Shown: one piece after another, positions 27,101-35,317 of the stretch
Layout: every line of letters starts with the position of its first letter
Numbering within the stretch: the first letter of the stretch is position 1
Assembly (NCBI GenBank): GCA_023423895.1
Contig: JAFAER010000024.1
Location: forward strand, 186,001 to 250,000
Source: Pseudomonadota bacterium
GTDB lineage: Bacteria > Myxococcota_A > Polyangia > Polyangiales > Polyangiaceae
Length of the DNA stretch: 64,000 nt
Direction of reading: 5' to 3'
The notes under the pieces: model-generated
The model's input: the letters and a program-made list of their open reading frames with translations, nothing else
Database searches by the model: none
What the model was told of the DNA's origin: nothing
Made by a program: the position numbers and the translations under genes

Positions 27101-27762
27101 TCTGCGGGCAGCATAGCAGGGCGAACACGCGAGGTGGCCGGATCCCCTTCGAGGTAACGAACGACCACCGCGGCGACCTCGTCCACGAAGCGAGGCTCGG
27201 AGAGCAGCTCCGGGCGCCGCAGCACCGCCGCATGCGTCATCGCCTCGACGCAGCTCACGGCGAGGAACGCGGCCATGTCGAGGTCGTCGACGCCGATCTC
27301 GTCCCGGTGGGCCTCGAGGTAGGCGCGGACGAGCGCCGTGGCTTCCTCGTCGACGCGTTCGGTGTGCTCCATGTTCCCGACGCGCGGGATCTGCTCGACG
27401 AGGACGCGATGAAGCTTCGGCTCGATACGGTGTGCCTCGATCATCACCCTGACGAGCTCGCGGGCAGCGTCGCGCAACGGGAAGCCAGCGACCCGCACGA
27501 GGGACGTCCGAACGACCTCCAGCATCTCCCCGATGTGCCGCGCGATGACTGCGGCGACGAGCGCCTCCTTGCTCGGGAAGTATTGATAGAGCGAGCCGAT
27601 GCTCACGCCCGCCGCGTGAGCGATCTTGTTCGTGCTCGCGTGGTCGTAGCCTTCCTTCACCAGAACGCGAGCGGTCGCGGCGAGGAGGGCGTCCACGGTC
27701 GCCCGGGAGCGCTCCTGACTGGCGCTTTTCCGGGGACTCGTAGTGCTGGGGCGGCGGGCCAT
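27097..27762 (-). CDS. TetR-family regulator divergent from the P450 gene
   Basis: 221 residues, ATG at 27762; the open frame upstream is antisense of the P450 gene. N-terminal helix-turn-helix: ALLAATARVLVKEGYDHASTNKIAHAAGVSIGSLYQYFPSKEALVAAV, canonical TetR. The C-terminal part (VLVEQIPRVGNMEHTERVDEEATALVRAYLEAH) is a TetR ligand-binding fold. It overlaps the coiled-coil gene and is divergent from a P450 across 72 bp that contain a 20-bp near-palindrome, so it probably represses the P450 and itself. Confidence 0.92.
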   Translation of the reverse strand: MARRPSTTSPRKSASQERSRATVDALLAATARVLVKEGYDHASTNKIAHAAGVSIGSLYQYFPSKEALVAAVIARHIGEMLEVVRTSLVRVAGFPLRDAARELVRVMIEAHRIEPKLHRVLVEQIPRVGNMEHTERVDEEATALVRAYLEAHRDEIGVDDLDMAAFLAVSCVEAMTHAAVLRRPELLSEPRFVDEVAAVVVRYLEGDPATSRVRPAMLPAE

Positions 27763-27789
27763 GGGGGGCGTGACCGATGCGAGTAGCGG

Positions 27790-27809
27790 ATGCGAGCGAT
27801 CGCTCACAT
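27790..27809. promoter_or_regulatory. Near-perfect 20-bp palindrome between the TetR and P450 genes
   Basis: ATGC-GAGCGATCGCTC-ACAT is symmetric except for one base pair, with a perfect 12-bp core (27794-27805). It lies in the 72-bp divergent gap and just before a GATACT-like -10 (27810-27815), where a TetR repressor would block the P450 promoter. Confidence 0.6.
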
Positions 27810-27834
27810 GATACTCCGCCAGGAAGGGGATGCC

Positions 27835-29244
27835 ATGACGCTTGCCGCGAACGACGTGCAGCCCAGCGGATCGAATGACCGGCGCGAACGCCCGACGCCG
27901 ATTCCGCGGCTGGCCGGGCATCCCGTGATCGGGCATCTGCCGGCGTTCCGCAACGATCGGATCGGGACGTTCCTTCGCCTCGGGAAGACGCATCCGGAGA
28001 TCGTCGAGCTGTCGATGGGCATCGTCCGGCGGCTGGTGGTGGCCACCGCGCCGGCGCTCGCGAACGAGATCCTCGTCACGAAGCAGAGCTCGTTCGTGAA
28101 GGCGCCCGGCCTCGCCATCTTCCTCAGGCCAGTCCTCGGCGAAGGGCTCCTGACGAGCGAACATGCCGTGCACGAACGGCAGCGCCGGCTGCTCGCGCCG
28201 GCGTTCGCGCCGAAGCGAATCGCTTCGTACGCCGAAACGATGGCCGAACGCGCGCAGCGTTGCGCCTCGAGGTTGCGCGACGGGGAGTCGGTCGACGTCG
28301 CGGACGTGATGATGAGGTTGACGTTCGAGATCGTCGGCAAGACGCTGTTCGATGCCGAGGTAGTGAGCGACGCAGACGCTGTCGGCGAGGCGCTGACGAC
28401 GGCGATGGAAGTCGCGATGGCGCAGCTCGGCTCGCTGTTGCCGATGCCGCCGGTGATCCCGACGCCGAACAACCTTCGCTATCGCCGGGCGGTCGCTCGT
28501 CTCGACGACGTCGTCTACCGGATCATCCGCGAGCGCCGGGCCGAGGGCCGCGATCGCGGTGACGTCCTGTCGATCCTCACGAGCGCGAGGGACGAGGACG
28601 GCACGACGATGACGGATCGCCAGGTGCGCGACGAGGCGATGACGCTCTTTCTCGCCGGCCACGAGACCACGGCGAACGCGCTCTCGTGGACGTTCTACCT
28701 GCTCGCGCGTCATCCCGAGGCGCGCGCGCGGATGGAGGCGGAGCTCGAAGCGCTCGGCCGCGCGCCGACGCTCGACGATCTGAAGAAGCTGCCGTACACG
28801 CTCGCCGTCTTCAAGGAGGCGATGCGCCTCTACCCACCCGCGTACATCGTTGCTCGCCGTTCGCTGGAGGACGTGGCCATCGGCCCGCATCTCGTGAGGA
28901 AGGGCTCGATCGTGCTCGTGAACATCATCGGCCTCCACCGTCGCGCCGACCTCTGGCCGGAGCCGGAGCGATTCCAGCCGGAGCGCTTCCTCGGCGACAA
29001 GGAGAAGCAGCTACCACGCTGCGCGTACATGCCCTTCGGCGCGGGACCTCGCGTCTGCATCGGCAATCACTTCGCGCTCATGGAAGGGCATCTCCTGCTC
29101 GCGACGATCGCGCAGCGGGTGCGGTTCGAGCTCACGGGCTCGGACGAAGTGGAGCTCGAGCCACTGGTGACGCTTCGCCCGAAGGGAGGAATCGCAGCAC
29201 GAGCCGTCGTTCGCCAGGAAGAAGCCCGTTCTCGGGCGGGATGA
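27835..29244 (+). CDS. Cytochrome P450
   Basis: 469 residues. The start at 27835 has a strong AGGAAGGGGA ribosome site; in-frame codons upstream do not. P450 signatures: I-helix AGHETT (about 274), K-helix ExxR (KEAMR, E328/R331), and the haem-binding loop FGAGPRVCIG with the axial Cys near 408. A monooxygenase; the class and redox partner cannot be read, and no ferredoxin or reductase gene is adjacent. The 27 bp between its stop and the next gene's stop are largely one hairpin. Confidence 0.95.
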   Translation: MTLAANDVQPSGSNDRRERPTPIPRLAGHPVIGHLPAFRNDRIGTFLRLGKTHPEIVELSMGIVRRLVVATAPALANEILVTKQSSFVKAPGLAIFLRPVLGEGLLTSEHAVHERQRRLLAPAFAPKRIASYAETMAERAQRCASRLRDGESVDVADVMMRLTFEIVGKTLFDAEVVSDADAVGEALTTAMEVAMAQLGSLLPMPPVIPTPNNLRYRRAVARLDDVVYRIIRERRAEGRDRGDVLSILTSARDEDGTTMTDRQVRDEAMTLFLAGHETTANALSWTFYLLARHPEARARMEAELEALGRAPTLDDLKKLPYTLAVFKEAMRLYPPAYIVARRSLEDVAIGPHLVRKGSIVLVNIIGLHRRADLWPEPERFQPERFLGDKEKQLPRCAYMPFGAGPRVCIGNHFALMEGHLLLATIAQRVRFELTGSDEVELEPLVTLRPKGGIAARAVVRQEEARSRAG

Positions 29245-29272
29245 GCGGTGAGCGGGATCGCAGCCCGCCCGA
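29232..29272. terminator. Hairpin between the convergent P450 and lipoprotein genes
   Basis: TCGGGCGGG and its exact complement form a 9-bp GC-rich stem around a 23-nt loop in the 29-bp gap plus neighbouring codons. It could end both convergent transcripts; no U-tract is present on either strand. Confidence 0.4.
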
Positions 29273-29273
29273 A

Positions 29274-30230
29274 TCAACGTGTGAGCGCAAACGACCAGAG
29301 CGGCTGGTTCGCCTTCTCCGACAGCGTGAAGTACGCGCTGCCGTCGTTCGCGAGCGCGATCGCCTCGCCTTGCGGCTCGCCTTCGAGCGCCAGCTCGCAG
29401 CGTGTTCCCTCGAGCGCATCGACGAGCGACGTACCCGGCGCGCGCGTCCAGACGAAGGCGGTGCCGTAGGTACGGAGCGCAACGAAGCGCCCGTCCTTCG
29501 ACACGGAACCGTCCGTCACCCAGGGAAGCCCCTCGAGGGTCGTCGCGAGCACGAGGACCGAGCGCGTGGTGTCGGCGACGTAGATTTTGCTCTTGCCGCT
29601 GAGGTCCTTCGTGGCGATGACGATGGCGCCGTCCACGGGATCGACGAGGAGCGCCTCGGCGTCGTGCGGACCGTCCTCGTAGGTTAGATCGAGGCGCTTC
29701 GCGACCGCCACGCTCGCGGGCGGCGGATCGAGCGACGGCTCGCGGACGATGTAGATCGTGACGTTCGCGCGCGATTTCGGGTTGTCGCCGATGTCTCCGA
29801 CATAGAGCGCCGGGGCGCCCTCGAACGGCCCGGCGGCGATCGCCTCCCAGTCGTGTGCGCTTGCTCCGTCGACAGGGACCTCTGCGGCGAGGGATGCGTC
29901 GCCGCGGAGCGCGAAGAGCCGCGCGGTGTCGCCGGAGTCGTTGTGCGTCCAGAGCACGCCTGGCGTGAGCGCGCTCGCCGTGAGGCCGGACGCTTCGAGA
30001 AGCGCGGGGTGGGTGACCGTTCCGGCCACGACCCCCTTGCCCACGACGGGACACGTGGAGGGCGGGGGCAGTTCGCTCGACGCATCGGCGACTCCTTCAT
30101 CGCTATCGGACGACGGCGGTGCGCCCGCCGGACCGGCTTCTCCGCCGGGGCCCGAAGAAGACGAGCAGCCGCCGCCGGTCACGCAAAGGACCAGCCCGAT
30201 CGAGAGGAGGATGCGGGGCATCCGACACAT
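29274..30230 (-). CDS. Lipoprotein, probably beta-propeller-like
   Basis: 318 residues. Short signal (MCRMPRILLSIGLVLCVTGGGC, lipobox TGGGC-type) and a Ser/Pro/Gly-rich linker. From about 60 on, repeated four-strand units are suggested by LWTHNDSGDTARLFALRG, ALYVGDIGDNP, AIVIATKDLSGKSKIYVAD and VALRTYGTAFVWTRAPG: short blades with the sequence rhythm of a beta-propeller or SMP-30/esterase-like fold. No catalytic set is evident. The alternative start is the Met at residue 4. Confidence 0.75.
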   Translation of the reverse strand: MCRMPRILLSIGLVLCVTGGGCSSSSGPGGEAGPAGAPPSSDSDEGVADASSELPPPSTCPVVGKGVVAGTVTHPALLEASGLTASALTPGVLWTHNDSGDTARLFALRGDASLAAEVPVDGASAHDWEAIAAGPFEGAPALYVGDIGDNPKSRANVTIYIVREPSLDPPPASVAVAKRLDLTYEDGPHDAEALLVDPVDGAIVIATKDLSGKSKIYVADTTRSVLVLATTLEGLPWVTDGSVSKDGRFVALRTYGTAFVWTRAPGTSLVDALEGTRCELALEGEPQGEAIALANDGSAYFTLSEKANQPLWSFALTR

Positions 30231-30240
30231 GTTGTCGAGC

Positions 30241-30262
30241 GTAGCAGCGTCAGCGTCAGCGT
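30241..30262. repeat. Short GCGTCA direct repeat upstream of the lipoprotein genes
   Basis: AGCGTC is repeated with 6-bp phase in the divergent gap between the two lipoprotein genes. It may be a regulatory array or chance. Confidence 0.35.
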
Positions 30263-30322
30263 AATCGTCCGTGAAGACACGACGCGCGAGCCTTTGGTGT
30301 ACGGGCGAGCTACCTTCTGGTC

Positions 30323-31792
30323 ATGCGCTGGGGGCCTGCTCTCGGGATCGCCGTCGTGGTCGACGTTCTCGCGTTCACCGCGTGTGACGAGATCGAGCGT
30401 GACCCCACGCAGCGCTTCTACATCCCACCGGACGCCGAGACCGACACGGGGCGTGACGTGTTCGTTCCGGACGATGCGTCCGACGCCGACGCCGACACGG
30501 ACGCCAGCGACGCCGGACCGGACGGTGACGCGAGCGTGGATGCTGGTCCGACGGGCCCGCTCCTCGCGACGGGCTCGGGGTTCCATCCCGAAAGCGCGGT
30601 AGGGAGCGGGGATCATACATGCGTCGTCACGACGGGCGGTGCAGCCACGGTCTGGTGCTGGGGCGCCAACGATCACGGCCAGCTCGGTATCGGAACGACG
30701 GGCGCGGGAACGTTCAACGCCGACATGACTACCGCGACGCGGATCATGACGGACGAGACGGGGCTTCCGTTCGAAGGGGTCGAGGAGCTCGCGCTGGCGC
30801 CTTGGCACTCGTGCGCACGCAAGGGCGACGTCCTCTTCTGCTGGGGCCAGCGGTACTCCGGCGCTCAGGCGGAGCCTCCGGATCCGACCGAGCTCGATCG
30901 CACGCGTCCGCGGGCGATCGGTAACCTCGACGTCGTCCACATCGCGGCGGACGGGCCGCACACCTGCGCGCTGAAGTCGAACGGGCGGCACGTCTGCTTC
31001 GGTCACTCGTCCTTCAACGAGCTCGGTCGTTCGGTCGTGGACGACCCGTCGTGCGCCGCGCCTATCTTCTACCCGTATCATGCGTTCGGAACGCACTCGT
31101 GCTCCGGGACGCTCCTCGAGTCGTCCGCCATCCCGAACGCGGCGCTGGAGACCAGGGCGGTCTCGGCTGGCGAGGTGCACTCGTGCGCGCTTGCTGGCGG
31201 TCGCGTGTTCTGCTGGGGCACGAACGTCGGCGCGCAGCTCGGTCGGCCGGGAACGCAAACGGGCGAGCTCAATCCGCAGGAGGTCGTGACTGACGCGACG
31301 CTCCTGTCGCCGCTGGATGGCGTGGCCGCGCTCGCGTCGGGCGGCAAACACTCGTGCGCGATCCGGCAGGGCGTCGTCTACTGCTGGGGGACGAACGACG
31401 CCGGGCAGCTCGGCGCCGAGCCGGCCGTCGCCCCACAGCGTGCGTTCGCTGCTCCCGTGCCCGGGATCACGGGCGCTGTCGCGATCGCCGTCGCCGAGCG
31501 CGTCTCGTGTGCGGTGCGCTCCGACGGTACCGTCTGGTGCTGGGGTGCGGACTTCACCTCCGTCCTCGACGGAGGCGCGATCGCGTCCACGCCAGCGCCG
31601 GTGCAGATCAAGGGACCGGGCGGCGCCGGCTTCCTCTCCGACGTCGTGGCGGTCGCGCCGGGGCACCGTCACGTCTGCGCGCGCAAGTCGGACGGCACCG
31701 TGTGGTGCTGGGGGAAGAACGACCGCGGTCAGCTCGGCGACGGAACGAGGGTCGACAGCCCGTTCCCCGTGAAGGTCACCGGGCTGCCGTAG
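30323..31792 (+). CDS. RCC1-repeat lipoprotein
   Basis: 489 residues. A short N-terminal signal leads to a lipobox-like FTAC, then an Asp-rich linker (about 35-75). The rest contains at least six RCC1-type repeats, each with a WCWGAN or VYCWGT-like strand and a GQLG turn (for example GDHTCVVTTGG, WCWGANDHGQLG). RCC1 repeats form a seven-bladed propeller; in bacteria their role is mostly unknown (adhesion or protein interaction). Common in myxobacteria. Confidence 0.9.
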   Translation: MRWGPALGIAVVVDVLAFTACDEIERDPTQRFYIPPDAETDTGRDVFVPDDASDADADTDASDAGPDGDASVDAGPTGPLLATGSGFHPESAVGSGDHTCVVTTGGAATVWCWGANDHGQLGIGTTGAGTFNADMTTATRIMTDETGLPFEGVEELALAPWHSCARKGDVLFCWGQRYSGAQAEPPDPTELDRTRPRAIGNLDVVHIAADGPHTCALKSNGRHVCFGHSSFNELGRSVVDDPSCAAPIFYPYHAFGTHSCSGTLLESSAIPNAALETRAVSAGEVHSCALAGGRVFCWGTNVGAQLGRPGTQTGELNPQEVVTDATLLSPLDGVAALASGGKHSCAIRQGVVYCWGTNDAGQLGAEPAVAPQRAFAAPVPGITGAVAIAVAERVSCAVRSDGTVWCWGADFTSVLDGGAIASTPAPVQIKGPGGAGFLSDVVAVAPGHRHVCARKSDGTVWCWGKNDRGQLGDGTRVDSPFPVKVTGLP

Positions 31793-31804
31793 TTACGAGC
31801 GGCG

Positions 31805-33397
31805 TCAGCGCGCTCTGGCCGTCTCGCGCAGGAGATCACCGGTGAGATGGGCGATCGCGAGATGGGCGACGGCCAGGTCGACCCGCGCTCTCGCCGTGCG
31901 CAGCTCTGCGGTGCGGACCTGGTCTTCGGCTTCGCGGACCTGGAGCGCCGTTGCGGAGCCCGTCCGGAAACGAGCCTGCTCGGCATCGAGCTGCCTTCGT
32001 GCGATCTCCAGCGTCCGGTCTGCGAGATCGATCCGCCGACGCGCCGAGGCGTCACGCTGCTGCGCCTCGTCGAGCTCGGAGACGACCTGCTGGAGGACGG
32101 CGTCGAGTCGTTGGCGTGCGACCGTCACTGCGAGCTCGGCGCGATCGCGCTCGGAGCGATGGCGGGTGTCGTCGAGCGGCGCCTCGACCGTGAGCGCCAC
32201 CTGCGCGCTCACGGCGCGGAGCGTCCCGATCTGATCGAAGATCGGCGCCGCATCACGCAAGCCGAGGCCGTAGGCCTGCACGTACGCATCGACGTCGAGG
32301 CGAGGGCGAAGCGCGTCGCCGGCCGTGCGCGCCTGCACCTCGGCGAGCCGCAATGCCGCTTTCTGCTCGGCGACCTCGAACGACGCGGCGAGCGCACGTT
32401 GCCTGGCGTCCCCACGCGGAGGGTCGTACCTCGGCGGATCCCGCGGAGCGGCCCGACGGACCACGAGCTCGGGATCGCCGAGCTGGCGGGCGAGGGCGGC
32501 GGAGCGCGCCCGTTCATCCGCTTCGGCAGCCGTGATCTCCTCTTCGAGCGTCGCGATGCGTGACTCGAACGTGAGCTGCTCGACCGGAGCCGTGCTGCCC
32601 GTCTTGATGCGCTGGGCGGTCTCGTCTCGCTGCTGCTGCGCGAGCTCCAGGCTCCGCCGATTGATCTCGAGCGCACGCGTCGAATAGTAGAGCTCCCAGT
32701 ACGCGGTGAGCGCGTCGCGCAACGTCTGGCTCGACGTCCGGTCGCGCGTCGAAACGGCGGCTTCGCGGTTTGCGCGTGCGGCGTTCAGCTCCGCCTGCAC
32801 CACCTCGCGCCCCGCGCCGCGCAGGAAGGGCTGCGTCACGCCGAATCGGACCGAGCCGCCGTATCCAGGACCGAGCTGGAAGAGCGTCTGCACGGGCGTG
32901 CCGGTGCCGGTCGAGTTCGGCGTCCCCGGAGCGGTCGAACCTCCCGCGGTGGGCGGGACGAAGGTGAAAAGGCTGAACGATTCCTGCCGCGTTGCCTCGA
33001 CGCGGAGTGAGAGATCGGTGCCCCACACGAGCTTGCGGCGTAGCTCGGCGCCGAGCACGATGTTCGTGGACTCCGGGAAGGTCACGCCGCGAGGCCCGAG
33101 CGAAGGCGCGCCGTTGCGAAGGCCTTTCGCGTCGCCGAGGAACGTGAACGGATAGCGATGTTCTTCGCCCTCCTCGAGCAGCTCGGCGCGGCGAAGCTCG
33201 CCGATCGCAGCGGCGAGCGTCGGATTCTGCTTCATCGCGGTCTTCACGACGGCGTCGTCGGAGATCTCGACTGCTCCACCCGCCGGCGGAGTCGAGGGCG
33301 GAGGCGCTTCGGGCTCCTGCGCACGGGCGACGGCGGGAGTCATCGTGAGCGCCATCGCGAAGATGAGCCGCTGGAGAGACACGGGTCGTTCATTCAT
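31805..33397 (-). CDS. TolC-family outer-membrane efflux protein
   Basis: 530 residues from the ATG at 33397, with a cleavable signal peptide ending near ARA-Q. Two long coiled-coil repeats with Glu/Arg/Ala (EAVVKTAMKQNPTLAAAIGELRRAEL..., LRDALTAYWELYYSTRALEINRRSLELAQQQRDET) are typical of TolC. It forms the outer-membrane channel of the exporter encoded by the three genes upstream on the same strand. It overlaps the permease stop by 8 nt. No other outer-membrane porin is present. Confidence 0.93.
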   Translation of the reverse strand: MNERPVSLQRLIFAMALTMTPAVARAQEPEAPPPSTPPAGGAVEISDDAVVKTAMKQNPTLAAAIGELRRAELLEEGEEHRYPFTFLGDAKGLRNGAPSLGPRGVTFPESTNIVLGAELRRKLVWGTDLSLRVEATRQESFSLFTFVPPTAGGSTAPGTPNSTGTGTPVQTLFQLGPGYGGSVRFGVTQPFLRGAGREVVQAELNAARANREAAVSTRDRTSSQTLRDALTAYWELYYSTRALEINRRSLELAQQQRDETAQRIKTGSTAPVEQLTFESRIATLEEEITAAEADERARSAALARQLGDPELVVRRAAPRDPPRYDPPRGDARQRALAASFEVAEQKAALRLAEVQARTAGDALRPRLDVDAYVQAYGLGLRDAAPIFDQIGTLRAVSAQVALTVEAPLDDTRHRSERDRAELAVTVARQRLDAVLQQVVSELDEAQQRDASARRRIDLADRTLEIARRQLDAEQARFRTGSATALQVREAEDQVRTAELRTARARVDLAVAHLAIAHLTGDLLRETARAR

Positions 33398-34595
33398 GGC
33401 GAAGGGCCTCGATGGGATTGAGCCTCGCGGCCTTCCTGGCGGGGAAGTAGCCGAACGCGATGCCGATGGCGGCGGAGAAGACGAACGCACCGATGACGAC
33501 GACGGGTTGAACGCTGAACGGCATGCCGAGCGCGCGCGTGGCAGCCCAGGAACCGCCGAGCCCAAGCGCCACGCCGATCGTCCCGCCGAGCACGCAGAGG
33601 AGCACCGCCTCCACGAGGAACTGGAGCAGCACCTCGTTCGCGAGCGCCCCGATCGCGAGACGAATGCCGATCTCGCGCGTTCGTTCCGTGACGGAGACGA
33701 GCATGATGTTCATGATCCCGATCCCGCCGACGAGGAGGCTCACCGCCGCGACCGCGCCGAGCAGTGCAGTGAGGACGCCGGTGACGCTGCCCACCGTCTT
33801 CGCGATCTCCTTGGTGTCCTGGACGGTGAAGTCGTCCTTCTGGGCGGGCTGGATCCGACGGCGCTCGCGCAGGAGGCCCTCGAGCCGCGACTTGGTCCGG
33901 GTGATGGCCTGCTCGTTGGTGACGGACACGTAGATCGTGCCGATGTCGCTGTTCCCTGCGAGGCGGCGCTGTACGGTGGCCAGCGGCATCACGAGGAAGT
34001 CGTCTTGATCTTGTCCGAACGTGCTCTGGCCCTTCGACTCGAGGATGCCGACGACGCGACAGGCAACCGTTCCGACGCGGATCATCGCGTCGAGCGCCTC
34101 CTGCGATGCGAAGAGTTGTTTCCGCACGGTCTCGCCGAGGACACACGCCGGCGTGCCTCCGGCGAGCTCCGCGTCGGTGAACTCACGTCCGCGAATGACC
34201 TTGAGATTGCGCACCCGGAAGTACTCGTTCGTGGTGCCGTACGCGATCGACGAGTAGTTGGCGTTGCCGTACACGACGAGCGCGCCTTTCGTGGCCGTCG
34301 GAGCGACGGTCGCGCTGTCGCCGAGCTCCTTCTCCATCGAGCGGACGTCGTCGATCTTGAAGGCCGTGGCATTCACGCTCACCGGGCCGCGCCGATCCGC
34401 GCCGGGCATCACGATCAACATGTTCTGCCCGAGGGACGCGATGTCGCTCGTCACGCGCGCCGTCGCCGACTGACCCAGCGTCACCATCGCGATGACCGAG
34501 CCGACGCCGATGACGATGCCGAGCGTCGTCAGGACGGAGCGCATCACGTTGCGCCGCACCTCCCGCATTGCCATGAGCAAGGTCGCGAGCCACAT
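33390..34595 (-). CDS. MacB-like ABC transporter permease
   Basis: 401 residues from the ATG at 34595; the ORF is open further upstream but that part is antisense-like. Family pattern: one membrane helix (LTTLGIVIGVGSVIAMVTLG), a large periplasmic domain (about 55-270) with the MacB/FtsX core, then three helices (VGSVTGVLTALLGAVAAVSLLVGGIGIMN; VLLQFLVEAVLLCVLGG; VVVIGAFVFSAAIGIAFGYFPARKAA) with the conserved VGGIGIMNIM. Unlike E. coli MacB, ATPase and permease are separate genes, as in LolDE or YknYZ. It starts in the TGATG overlap with the ATPase gene. Confidence 0.93.
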   Translation of the reverse strand: MWLATLLMAMREVRRNVMRSVLTTLGIVIGVGSVIAMVTLGQSATARVTSDIASLGQNMLIVMPGADRRGPVSVNATAFKIDDVRSMEKELGDSATVAPTATKGALVVYGNANYSSIAYGTTNEYFRVRNLKVIRGREFTDAELAGGTPACVLGETVRKQLFASQEALDAMIRVGTVACRVVGILESKGQSTFGQDQDDFLVMPLATVQRRLAGNSDIGTIYVSVTNEQAITRTKSRLEGLLRERRRIQPAQKDDFTVQDTKEIAKTVGSVTGVLTALLGAVAAVSLLVGGIGIMNIMLVSVTERTREIGIRLAIGALANEVLLQFLVEAVLLCVLGGTIGVALGLGGSWAATRALGMPFSVQPVVVIGAFVFSAAIGIAFGYFPARKAARLNPIEALRHE

Positions 34596-35317
34596 CAGAA
34601 CGCCGTCGGTGTATTCGACTCGTCGCTGCAGACGATGCCGTCTTTGAACTGGACGATTCGCCGCGCCCAGCGCGCGATGTCCGGCTCGTGAGTGACCATC
34701 ACGACGGTGATGCCGTGCGTCGTGTTGAGCTCGGTGAGCAGACGCATGATCTCGTCCTTGCGCGAGGAGTCGAGGTTGCCGGTGGGCTCGTCGGCGAGGA
34801 CGATGGACGGATTGGTGACGATCGCGCGGGCGATTGCGACGCGCTGCTGCTGTCCGCCCGACAGCTCCGCGGGCGTGTGGCGCTCGCGACCTTCGAGACC
34901 GACCGCGCGCAACGTCGCCAGCGCCCGCTCGCGTCGTTCGGCTGCCGGCACGCGGCGGTAGACGAGCGGTAGCTCGACGTTCTCGAGGGCAGTCGTGCGC
35001 GCCAGGAGATTGAATCCCTGGAAGACGAAGCCGATGTAGTTCCGCCGCAAGAGCGCGAGCTGATCCAGGTCGAGCTCGGTCACCTCGACGCCGTGGAACG
35101 TGTAGGAGCCGCTGGTCGGGCGGTCGAGGCAGCCGATCACGTTCATGCATGTCGACTTCCCGGAGCCGCTCGAACCGATGACGGCGACGAGCTCGCCCGG
35201 CTGGATCGCGAGGCTCACGCCGGCGAGCGCATGCACTTCGGCGTCGCCATGGCCGTAGACCTTGGTGACATCGCGCAGCTCGATGAGCGTGCTCGTATCA
35301 GGGGCCAGTGACGGCAT
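34595..35317 (-). CDS. MacB/LolD-type ABC transporter ATPase
   Basis: 240 residues. Walker A GSSGSGKST near residue 49; signature LSGGQQQRVAIARAI; Walker B IVLADEPTGNLDS; His-loop VMVTHEPDIA. The GCLDRPTSG segment after Walker A marks the MacB/LolD/FtsE branch. It energises the permease immediately downstream (TGATG overlap) and follows the membrane-fusion gene with a 20-bp overlap. The organisation gives an MFP-ATPase-permease-TolC operon, so all parts of a tripartite exporter are encoded together. Confidence 0.94.
   Translation of the reverse strand: MPSLAPDTSTLIELRDVTKVYGHGDAEVHALAGVSLAIQPGELVAVIGSSGSGKSTCMNVIGCLDRPTSGSYTFHGVEVTELDLDQLALLRRNYIGFVFQGFNLLARTTALENVELPLVYRRVPAAERRERALATLRAVGLEGRERHTPAELSGGQQQRVAIARAIVTNPSIVLADEPTGNLDSSRKDEIMRLLTELNTTHGITVVMVTHEPDIARWARRIVQFKDGIVCSDESNTPTAF

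Noticed and set aside
27763..28938. N-terminal continuation of the TetR frame
   Set aside because: Antisense of the P450 gene; TetR pattern begins after the ATG at 27762.
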